From an uncultured bacterium (GTDB lineage: Bacteria; Verrucomicrobiota; Kiritimatiellia; RFP12; UBA1067): a stretch of 16,064 bases of DNA. How positions within the stretch are numbered: the stretch's first letter is position 1; every line of letters starts with the position of its first letter. Positions 5,483-12,153 of the stretch are shown piece after piece. The notes under the pieces are model-generated. The model saw nothing but the letters and a program-made list of their open reading frames with translations, did not search any database and had not been told where the DNA came from. The stretch is from NCBI GenBank assembly GCA_902779075.1, contig CACZAK010000116.1, positions 1 to 16,064 on the forward strand. The letters run 5' to 3'. Both the position numbers and the translations under genes were made by a program.

Positions 5483-7654
5483 ATGACGGCACTTGAAATA
5501 GCACTGGCGGGGTATCTCGCGTTCGGGCAGCCGACGGGGAACTACTACGAGGCGATCACGAAGCACAGCGGGCTTCAGGTCATTCACGCCGACGGCGCGG
5601 TGACGCTGAGATTGTGGGAACAGGGAACGGGTAACGGGGAACGGATTGTGGAGAATGGCGATGGGTCAAAGACCACGGTCATCCGTCTGAGGGACGAGCA
5701 TTACCCATTCGAGGTGACGCGGTATGTGAGGACGTGGGACGACTGTGCGGCGGTCGAGACGTGGGCGGAGATACGGCACGAAGAGGTGGGGGCGGTACGA
5801 CTTGTCAGGGCCGACAGTTTTGCCGCGCCTGTCGCTTCGGCGGCGTGGGGACACGCCGCCCTACCAGTTCGCGTGATGTCGCTTACGGGGATTGCGAAGA
5901 ACGAGGCGAACGTAAGCGATACCGCGCTTGGCAGAGGCCAGACGCTGGAGCTTGTTTCGAGCGCGGGGACGCGTGACGCTTGGGAGGCGAACGCCGCGAT
6001 GATGGTGTCCTTCGGGGATGGCGTGGACGAAGAGCGCGGCAAGGTGCTTGGCGTCGCGCTGGAATGGGCGGGGACGAACTGCCGCCGCGTCCGGCGGAAC
6101 TGGGACGGCAAGGTTGCCGAGGTGTTCGCGGGGGTCGATATGACGACGGGGCCTTACACGCTCGATCCGGGCGTGACGTTCACCACGCCAAAGGCGATTC
6201 TCGTCTGGTCGGAGCAGGGGCGCGGCGAGGTGTCGCGTGAGTTCCACCGCTGGGCGCACCGACACCTGATGCCGCACGGATACGACCTGCACCCCGTTTT
6301 GCTCAACAGCTGGGAGGGCTCCTACTTCTCGTTCACGGAGCAGACCTTGCTTGACATGATGGACGGCGTGAAGGAGATGGGCGGGGAGATGTTCGTCCTG
6401 GACGACGGATGGTTCGGGCGCGGCAAGTATGCGCGAGACGAGGTGAACAAGGCGACGGCGGGGCTTGGCGACTGGTGCGTGAACACGGTGAAGCTGCCGC
6501 ACGGCCTCGGATGGCTTGCGGGGGAGGCAGAGCGGCGGGGGCTCAAGTTCGGTCTTTGGGTCGAGCCGGAAATGGCGAACACGAACAGCTGGCTCTACGA
6601 GGAGCATCCCGACTGGGTGTTGCGGGAGGCGGGGCGTCCGTTCGTCTGCGGGCGCGGCAAGTCTCAGGTCGTGTTGGACTTCGCAAACCCCGCCGTGCGC
6701 AACAACCTTTTCGGACAGCTTGACGCGGTGTATGCCGCGATTCCCTCTCTCGCCTACGTGAAGTGGGACTGCAACGCGAACATCTGGAATCCTGGTTCGC
6801 CGTATCTCGCCGCCGACCGCCAGCCGAATCTGTGGTATGACTACGCGATGGGGTACAACGAGCTGATGGCGCGTTTTCAGGCGAAGAGGCCGCAGATTAT
6901 GGTTCAGGCGTGTGCGTCCGGCGGCGGGCGCATGGACTTCGGCTCGCTGCGCTACGCGGATGAGTTCTGGCCAAGCGACTGCACCGACCCGTACCGGCGC
7001 ATCTTCATCCAGTGGGGATGTTCGCAGTTCTACCCTGCGTCCGCGATGGCCTGTCATGTCACGGCCTCGCCCAACCACCAGACAAAGCGCGTTACGCCGC
7101 TCAAGTACCGCTTTGACGTAGCGATGATGGGGAGGCTTGGCTTTGAGCTGCACCCGAAGGACATGAAGCCTGAGGAAATCGCGTTTGCAAAGGCGGCGGT
7201 CGCGGACTACAAGCGCATCCGCCCCGTGGTGCAGTGCGGCGACCTCTACCGCCTTGTCTCGCCATACGAAAAGCCTCTTGCCGCGTTGATGTATGTGAGG
7301 GATGGGGAACGGGGAACGTATCCCCCGAGCGAAGCGAGTCGCCGAAGGCGATGCCCTAGCAGGGGTGGGAATGGGGAACAGGGAACGGTTGATGCCATTG
7401 TGTTCGCGCTTGGCTTGAAGATCGATGGTGAGCGCACCGAGACGTTGCATCTTCGCGGGCTTGATCCAGAGGCGACGTATTCAATCAAGGAAATCAACTG
7501 TGGCGAACGGCTGCATCTTGCGCGGCGTGAAGAGAATAACGCATCCCAATCGGCGACAGGACGCGACCTGATGGAGCTCGGCCTTGCCGTCACTCTTTCC
7601 GGCAACTACGACTCTGCGGTATTTGAGATTTACAAAATGGAGCAGTCAAAATGA
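5483..7654 (+). CDS. GH36 alpha-galactosidase
   Basis: This 723-residue protein is predicted to cleave alpha-galactosyl (or, in some GH36 subfamilies, alpha-GalNAc) residues by a retaining mechanism. An N-terminal beta-sandwich (to about 265) precedes the barrel, which holds LLNSWEGSYF (273-282), FVLDDGWFG (304-312), KFGLWVEPEM (355-364), YVKWDCN with nucleophile D429, QACASGGGRMDFGSL (475-489), and FWPSD with acid/base D499. A short C-terminal beta domain follows. Length is normal for the family. No clear signal peptide is visible, unlike its neighbours, so it may be cytoplasmic or have a modified N-terminus. The ATG follows AGGAAAG with eight bases between. The gene carries three in-frame repeat elements (5616-5643, 5839-5860, 7304-7387). 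Its first 44 codons are duplicated at 1592. The stop overlaps the next ATG (ATGA). Confidence 0.92.
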   Translation: MTALEIALAGYLAFGQPTGNYYEAITKHSGLQVIHADGAVTLRLWEQGTGNGERIVENGDGSKTTVIRLRDEHYPFEVTRYVRTWDDCAAVETWAEIRHEEVGAVRLVRADSFAAPVASAAWGHAALPVRVMSLTGIAKNEANVSDTALGRGQTLELVSSAGTRDAWEANAAMMVSFGDGVDEERGKVLGVALEWAGTNCRRVRRNWDGKVAEVFAGVDMTTGPYTLDPGVTFTTPKAILVWSEQGRGEVSREFHRWAHRHLMPHGYDLHPVLLNSWEGSYFSFTEQTLLDMMDGVKEMGGEMFVLDDGWFGRGKYARDEVNKATAGLGDWCVNTVKLPHGLGWLAGEAERRGLKFGLWVEPEMANTNSWLYEEHPDWVLREAGRPFVCGRGKSQVVLDFANPAVRNNLFGQLDAVYAAIPSLAYVKWDCNANIWNPGSPYLAADRQPNLWYDYAMGYNELMARFQAKRPQIMVQACASGGGRMDFGSLRYADEFWPSDCTDPYRRIFIQWGCSQFYPASAMACHVTASPNHQTKRVTPLKYRFDVAMMGRLGFELHPKDMKPEEIAFAKAAVADYKRIRPVVQCGDLYRLVSPYEKPLAALMYVRDGERGTYPPSEASRRRRCPSRGGNGEQGTVDAIVFALGLKIDGERTETLHLRGLDPEATYSIKEINCGERLHLARREENNASQSATGRDLMELGLAVTLSGNYDSAVFEIYKMEQSK
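5616..5643 (+). repeat. GGGAACN heptamer tandem repeat inside the GH36 gene
   Basis: Four 7-base units (GGGAACA, GGGAACG, GGTAACG, GGGAACG) lie directly after the point where homology with the broken copy at 1592 ends. They encode the low-complexity EQGTGNGER. The same unit recurs at 7304-7317 and 7373-7387 in this gene. Confidence 0.75.
5839..5860. repeat. Perfect hairpin GGCGGCGTG-GGGA-CACGCCGCC in the GH36 gene
   Basis: Nine-base perfectly complementary arms flank a GGGA loop, followed by CTACCAGTT. It is read in frame as AAWGHAALP in the N-terminal beta-sandwich. The form (strong GC hairpin with a short conserved flank) is that of a REP-type palindrome. Confidence 0.7.
7304..7387 (+). 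repeat. Composite repeat element in the GH36 C-terminal domain
   Basis: Two GGGGAAC heptamers (7304-7317) and a second pair (7373-7387) bracket a string of mini-palindromes (CGAGCGAAGCGAG, TCGCCGAAGGCGA, CCCTAGCAGGG). All are read in frame and give an odd Arg/Pro/Gly-rich loop (PPSEASRRRRCPSRGGNGEQG) around residues 608-635, not expected in GH36. Confidence 0.75.
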
Positions 7655-9297
7655 GAAACAAGGTATCATATCTTGCCGTGTGTGCGGCGATGGCGTTTGC
7701 GGCGTGTGCCGAAGCGGGCGAAATGCGCAAGAAGGCGCTCGTCGTCATGCTCGACGGATGCCGCGCCGATGCGGTGGAGAACGCCGCCGCGCCGAATTTG
7801 CGGGCGCTCATGGACGGAAGGTGGCAACAGGGCTACAAGTGCGCATGGTCGCTGACGGGCAACACGATTCTCGATGCGCCGACGATGAGCGCCCCGAACC
7901 ATCTTGCCATCGCAACCGGCGTGACTGGCGCAAAGACGGGACAGAGGGGCAACGATCCGAACAAGTGCGACCATGCGAAGTGGCCGAGCTGGCTGGTGCG
8001 TCTCGTCAGGCACGATAAGGGCAAGAAAGCTCTCTTCGTCTATTCGTGGAAGTGGGACGAGAGCATTTCGCCAGACCCGAATGTGAAGTTTGTCTATGGC
8101 ACGGACGCGGCGAACGCCGCCGCGATGCCGAAGATACTCTCGTCGCCGGATGCGCCGGACGCAATCATGTGGTACATCGACTGGCCTGACCACGCCGGCC
8201 ACGGATTCGGCTACTACCCCTACACGACTGACTATCTCAACGCCATTCACCTTGTGGACGAGGGCATCGGGAATGCGCTTCGCGCCATCGCCTCGCGCCC
8301 GACGTTCGGAAAGGAGGACTGGCTCGTGGTCGTTGTCGCCGACCACGGTGGATACGCGCGGGGACACGGCCTCATGAACGGACACGCCACGACGATTCCG
8401 TTCATTGTCTGCGGTCGCAATATCGCTTCCGGTCGCATCACGGGGACTCCGCACAACCACTGCGTCGCCGCGACCGCGCTCGCGCATTTTGGCGTCGATA
8501 CGTCGGACATGGAGCTTGACGGCGGGGCCGTCGGGGGCGACGCCCCCGCTGAAACGCCGCAACGTGAGCTGAAAGACGCACTCGCCGTCTATCTCCCGTT
8601 CGAGGGGGATGTCGTCGCCAACCTCGCAGCAGACACGGTCTCGCCCGTCGTGTCGGGTTCGGCGTCCATTGCCGCAAAGGGCGGCTTCGTCGGCGGTGCG
8701 CTGCGAGTCGCGCCCTGCACCAATGGTGTTTCGTTTGTCAGGCTGGACGGCTCGGAGCATCTGGAGTTCGAGAACGGCGGCGACTTCGCCATCGCCGCGT
8801 GGGTGCGTATGGATGCCGCGCAAAACGGTGATCCAGTCATTGTTGCCAACAAGGACTGGAAAAACGGACGGAATCCGGGCATCCTTGTCACGGCGTCGAG
8901 GAAAGTCAAAGGTGCGAAGGACTCAGGCGTCTGTTTCAACGCGGGGATCAAGGGCGGCGGCAGATTCGATCTCGGCCCCTTTGACGTCGAACGCGGCAAG
9001 TGGACGTTCTATGCCGTCACGCGGGACAGGCACGGCTCCGTCAGGTTCTATCAGGGCGGGCAGGACGGATGGCTCTACTGGCTCTCCGAGAACGCGAAGG
9101 AAATCGACGCGGCTACGGGTTCTCCGTTCTGCATCGGTCAGGATGCGACCGGCGTCTATTCGTGCGGGTTCGACGGCTTCGTCGACGACTTCGCGCTCTG
9201 GACCCGAACACTTTCGCACGATGACGTGCGGCGCATCTACGAGGCCGGTCGCAAGGGCGTTCCGCTTGGCGACATGCTTGCTAACGGCACACGATGA
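7651..9297 (+). CDS. Type I phosphodiesterase/alkaline-phosphatase-superfamily enzyme fused to LamG
   Basis: The 548-residue product has a Sec signal peptide (hydrophobic 6-20, AEA cleavage region) and then a nucleotide-pyrophosphatase/phosphodiesterase-like domain (28-290). Metal ligands and nucleophile are visible: D35 in VVMLDG, S80 in TMSAPNH at the position of the NPP nucleophile, D180 and H184 in DWPDHAGHG, D231-H232 in VVADHGG, and H268/H270 in TPHNH. Residues about 311-540 form a LamG/concanavalin-like jelly roll (LAVYLPFEGD, FAIAAWVRM, GFVDDFALW), probably for glycan binding. The link between the domains (VGGDAPAE) is encoded by a palindrome at 8533-8547. The ATG overlaps the GH36 stop by four bases, implying translational coupling. 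A Ser at the nucleophile position, where NPPs use Thr, leaves phosphatase, diesterase or sulfatase-like activity open. Confidence 0.82.
   Translation: MRNKVSYLAVCAAMAFAACAEAGEMRKKALVVMLDGCRADAVENAAAPNLRALMDGRWQQGYKCAWSLTGNTILDAPTMSAPNHLAIATGVTGAKTGQRGNDPNKCDHAKWPSWLVRLVRHDKGKKALFVYSWKWDESISPDPNVKFVYGTDAANAAAMPKILSSPDAPDAIMWYIDWPDHAGHGFGYYPYTTDYLNAIHLVDEGIGNALRAIASRPTFGKEDWLVVVVADHGGYARGHGLMNGHATTIPFIVCGRNIASGRITGTPHNHCVAATALAHFGVDTSDMELDGGAVGGDAPAETPQRELKDALAVYLPFEGDVVANLAADTVSPVVSGSASIAAKGGFVGGALRVAPCTNGVSFVRLDGSEHLEFENGGDFAIAAWVRMDAAQNGDPVIVANKDWKNGRNPGILVTASRKVKGAKDSGVCFNAGIKGGGRFDLGPFDVERGKWTFYAVTRDRHGSVRFYQGGQDGWLYWLSENAKEIDAATGSPFCIGQDATGVYSCGFDGFVDDFALWTRTLSHDDVRRIYEAGRKGVPLGDMLANGTR
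8533..8547. repeat. GC palindrome GGGGGCG-A-CGCCCCC at a domain linker
   Basis: Seven-base arms around a single A, in frame, lie between the phosphodiesterase and LamG domains. In a GC-rich gene such a palindrome could arise by chance, but its place at the linker matches the other elements. Confidence 0.5.
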
Positions 9298-9309
9298 TTC
9301 GCTGCGCGA

Positions 9310-9411
9310 GAGTTTCAGGCGGTTTCAGCGACAAAACAAGAAACGGAGGTCACAAAGATGTATAGACAGGCATTAAATATGTTTGCCGCGTTTGCGGCGA
9401 TGGTTGCGGCG
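9310..9411 (+). repeat. Left copy of a 102-bp direct repeat (leader, RBS, signal peptide)
   Basis: Positions 9310-9411 match 12052-12153 with only two differences found by eye. The unit includes the untranslated leader, the GGAGGT Shine-Dalgarno site at 9345-9350, and the first 18 codons (MYRQALNMFAAFAA...). Confidence 0.92.
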
Positions 9412-11565
9412 AGCGTGGTGTTCCCCTCATTTGGCGAGGATGGTAAAGATACCGCTGACGGCGGCAATGTCCTTGTTGAAAAGCGGGCGAAGCCGCTTGA
9501 ATGGCTGTTTCCGACGGGCGACGAGACGCCGCATGAGGGCATGGCGTTCGCGGACGGCGTGACGGGCGTCCTTGCATGGGGCGGCGGCGATACGCTGAAG
9601 CTCACTGTCGGCCGCGCCGACCTATGGGATCATCGCGGCGGCTATACGTGGACCGATGCGCAGAGCTACACCAACATCACGGACGCGATCCTGAAGGGCG
9701 ACAAGGAACGGCTCGAGGCCCTTTTCAAGAAGGAAACACCGCCCGGCGAGCCGCGCAATCCATTCATGCTTCCGCTCGGCCGTGTAGAGGTGAAGATCCC
9801 TGGCGCAACGCTGAAACGCGGGACGCTCGACGTCAAGACTGGCGTCGGCGTCATCGAGTTCGACATGGGCGGCAAACTATGCCGAGCGGAGCTTGCGATG
9901 AGCAAGGCGAGCCGCGCTTTCGCGCTGAAACTGCCGAACGACGTCAAATTCGATGTAAAGGCCGTTCACTGCATGGAGTTTCCCGCCGTGAAGAAAAGGC
10001 TGGAACCGATCATGTACAATCCAGCTGTATATTCTGTCAATGGCTTTACATGGGAATTGCCCGCTGATGAATCAGTGACGCTTACGTTTGCGAAGATGGG
10101 CGGAGAGTTGATGGTGCGGACATGTAGGGGAAATTCCTCGCGCAGAGACGCAAAGACGCAGAGTTCCGATAGCGGGTCTCTCTGCGCATCTGCGCCTTTG
10201 AGTGAGGTTTCATTCGCGAAAATCCGCGCCGAATCCGCCGCTTATTGGGCGATGTTCTGGGCAGAGGGCGCGAGGGTGAAAGTTCCCGATCATGCGATTC
10301 AGGGTCTTTTCGACTACGGAATGTACCGCTTTGGCGCGATGACCGATCCGGATGGGGTTCCGGCCGGTCTTCAGGGGCCGTGGATAGAGGACGACAACTT
10401 TCCGCCCTGGAGCGGAGACTACCATTTCAACATCAACGTACAGGAGTGTTATTCGCCCGCCTATCGCGGCGGACACTTCGCCAACCTGATGCCGCTTTTC
10501 AGGATGATTCTTTCGTGGCGTCCGATCCTGCGTGACAATGCCCGCAAGTTTGCAGGAGTGGAGGGATACGTGCTTCCGCATTCCGTCAGCGACCAGGGCG
10601 TGAACATCGGAGGGTTCTGGACGGGGACTATCGATCACGGCTCTACGGCCTGGGTTGCCGACATGATGTGGCGGTATGTGAAATACTCGCGTGACGTGGA
10701 TTTTCTGCGTCGTGATGCATACGACTACATGAAAGGCGCAATGCGAGTCTATCGCGCCATGATGACGGAGGACGGGAAAGGCAATCTTGCTTTTCCGACC
10801 GGTCCTTCGCCGGAATGGGGCGGAAAGGATTTCGACAAGGCGGTCGGACGCAATCCGAGTTTCCAGCTCGCCGCTGCGCACCGTCTCGTCCGCAACCTGA
10901 TTGCCGCTGCCGCGATGCTTGGCGAGAAGCCTGACGCGATGTGGCTTGACGTCGAGAGGCGTCTGCCGCTCGCCTCCATCGACGACGCGCAGGGCGGCAT
11001 ACTGCTTTTCGAGAACCGCCCATTGAGCGAATCACACCGCCACCATTCGCATATGGCGGGGCTATTCCCGTTTGACATCTTCGACCTTTCCGATTCGGCG
11101 ACAGCCGCGACGGTCGAAAAGACCTACGCCCACTGGCGGGCGAAGGGGACGGACTTGTGGACGGGGTGGTGCGTTCCATGGGCGGCGGTGCTGAACGTCC
11201 ATGCCGGAGAATCGCAAGCGGCGGTGAAACTGTTGCAGGATTGGGACGAATACTTCACGAATCCCGGCCATGCCTCTCGGATCGCTGCGTGGAAACCCGG
11301 CTTTGCGAAAGAAGGCCGGCCGCCGCGCATCGGTCGCGACGGTCGCCACGCAGGGCATGAGATCATGCAGATGGACGGGCAATGCGCGGCAGCGGCGGCG
11401 GTGCTGGAGATGATGGCGCACGAAGTGAACGGAAAGACGGAGTTCTTCCGTGGCTGCCCGCCGGAATGGAAGGATGTTTCGTTCGAGAACATTGCGCTTT
11501 CCGACGGACGCCGCGCCAGCGGGCGCAGACTGAACGGCAAGGCGACGGTCGTGTTTGCCGAGTGA
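9358..11565 (+). CDS. GH95-type alpha-L-fucosidase, secreted
   Basis: The 735-residue protein is predicted to remove alpha-L-fucose (GH95 enzymes mostly act on alpha-1,2 links) by inversion. A Sec signal (residues 1-24) is followed by an N-terminal beta-sandwich (PLEWLFPTGDETPHEGMAFADG, 46-67) and an alpha/alpha barrel from about 290. Family landmarks are LQGPWIEDDNFPPW (338-351), NIN with N358 and N360, SPEW with E486 as candidate acid, HRHHSHMAGLFP (560-571) and QMDGQ with D673. Their spacing parallels the Asn-Asn/Glu/Asp catalytic set of Bifidobacterium AfcA, though some motifs are loose (CYSPAYRGG in place of the usual MNYWPAE), so specificity may differ. A palindromic repeat (10136-10207) inserts about 24 residues between the two domains. 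The start is fixed by GGAGGT seven bases upstream. Leader and signal peptide are nearly identical to those of the giant protease. Confidence 0.82.
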   Translation: MYRQALNMFAAFAAMVAASVVFPSFGEDGKDTADGGNVLVEKRAKPLEWLFPTGDETPHEGMAFADGVTGVLAWGGGDTLKLTVGRADLWDHRGGYTWTDAQSYTNITDAILKGDKERLEALFKKETPPGEPRNPFMLPLGRVEVKIPGATLKRGTLDVKTGVGVIEFDMGGKLCRAELAMSKASRAFALKLPNDVKFDVKAVHCMEFPAVKKRLEPIMYNPAVYSVNGFTWELPADESVTLTFAKMGGELMVRTCRGNSSRRDAKTQSSDSGSLCASAPLSEVSFAKIRAESAAYWAMFWAEGARVKVPDHAIQGLFDYGMYRFGAMTDPDGVPAGLQGPWIEDDNFPPWSGDYHFNINVQECYSPAYRGGHFANLMPLFRMILSWRPILRDNARKFAGVEGYVLPHSVSDQGVNIGGFWTGTIDHGSTAWVADMMWRYVKYSRDVDFLRRDAYDYMKGAMRVYRAMMTEDGKGNLAFPTGPSPEWGGKDFDKAVGRNPSFQLAAAHRLVRNLIAAAAMLGEKPDAMWLDVERRLPLASIDDAQGGILLFENRPLSESHRHHSHMAGLFPFDIFDLSDSATAATVEKTYAHWRAKGTDLWTGWCVPWAAVLNVHAGESQAAVKLLQDWDEYFTNPGHASRIAAWKPGFAKEGRPPRIGRDGRHAGHEIMQMDGQCAAAAAVLEMMAHEVNGKTEFFRGCPPEWKDVSFENIALSDGRRASGRRLNGKATVVFAE
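10136..10207. repeat. Imperfect palindrome built of GCAGAGAC-like octamers, in frame in the GH95 gene
   Basis: The arms 10136-10163 and 10180-10207 are inverted copies matching at 21 of 28 positions. Each arm holds tandem octamers (GCAGAGAC, GCAAAGAC). The element is translated as a polar string (SSRRDAKTQSSDSGSLCASA) between the N-terminal beta domain and the catalytic barrel, where family members do not need it. Confidence 0.78.
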
Positions 11566-11764
11566 AACTACTATGTACGGCGTGGGAGAGTTTGGGTAAA
11601 AAGGGGCAGGCTCGTGCCGTATCGATGCAACTTGTGGTCGGCGCGACGGACGAGGTCGCGGTCAAGAATGAAAGTCCGTTCAAGTGTCTGCATGGCGCAT
11701 ATTATACCGACGGTGAATGATTGACCCGCTTTGAACGATGCAAAATCTGCGAGGCGACGAAACG
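11566..11764 (+). other. Spacer with a possible gene remnant
   Basis: No complete gene is seen. One frame ending at TGA 11718-11720 reads sensibly from about 11592 (QARAVSMQLVVGATDEVAV, then CLHGAYYTDGE), which could be the tail of a lost gene of unknown family. A TTGACC hexamer at 11721-11726 could be a -35 box, but no good -10 box follows. GAGG at 11750-11753 may serve as the ribosome binding site of the truncated LamG gene. Confidence 0.3.
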
Positions 11765-12118
11765 ATGAACAAGAAAATGACAATGCGAGTTGCTGCATTT
11801 GCGGCGTTTGCGGTTTGCGTGGCCTTGCCGCTTTGCGCGGCGGAGGTGACGCACAGGTGGAGCTTCAACGGCGACTACTCCGACTCGGCTGGCGGGGCGG
11901 ATGCGGTGAAGTGCGGCACATACGTGTCGCTTTACGGCGGCAGGGTTCACATGGGCTATGGGGACTGCACACATGGCACGGGCTATGTCGATCTCGGCAC
12001 GAACATGCTCGACACGACAGCCGCGACTATTGAGATATGGGCGCGGCGCGGGAGTTTCAGGCGGTTTCAGCGACAAAACAAGAAACGGAGGTCACAAAGA
12101 TGTATAGACAGGCATTAA
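11765..12118 (+). pseudogene. LamG gene truncated by the 102-bp repeat
   Basis: From ATG 11765 the frame encodes a Sec signal (MNKKMTMRVAAFAAFAV...LCAAE), then the start of a LamG domain (VTHRWSFNGDYSDSAGG, CGTYVSLYGG, LGTNMLDTTAATIEIWA). At about 12050 the domain is cut by the right copy of the 102-bp repeat, and the remaining codons are out-of-frame reading of the next gene's leader and signal peptide up to TGA 12118. Positions 11912-12047 match 3549-3684 of the other LamG pseudogene without gaps and at roughly 80% identity. An upstream in-frame ATG at 11738 is less likely because the signal sequence begins at 11765. A short secreted product might still be made. Confidence 0.78.
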
Positions 12119-12153
12119 ATATGTTTGCCGCGTTTGCGGCGGCGGTTGCGGCG
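12052..12153 (+). repeat. Right copy of the 102-bp direct repeat
   Basis: This copy carries GGAGGT at 12087-12092 and ATG at 12100 for the giant protease. The two copies are 2,742 bp apart and enclose the fucosidase and the truncated LamG gene, so recombination between them would delete both and fuse the leader cleanly. Confidence 0.92.

Noticed and set aside
5616..7387. Repeated GGGAAC units as a possible CRISPR array
   Set aside because: Units are 7 bases, directly tandem, without spacers, and lie inside a coding frame; there are no cas genes.
5861..7450. 529-codon open frame on the minus strand
   Set aside because: It lies antisense to the GH36 gene, which has all catalytic motifs. The minus-strand translation is low in information and has no recognisable signal.
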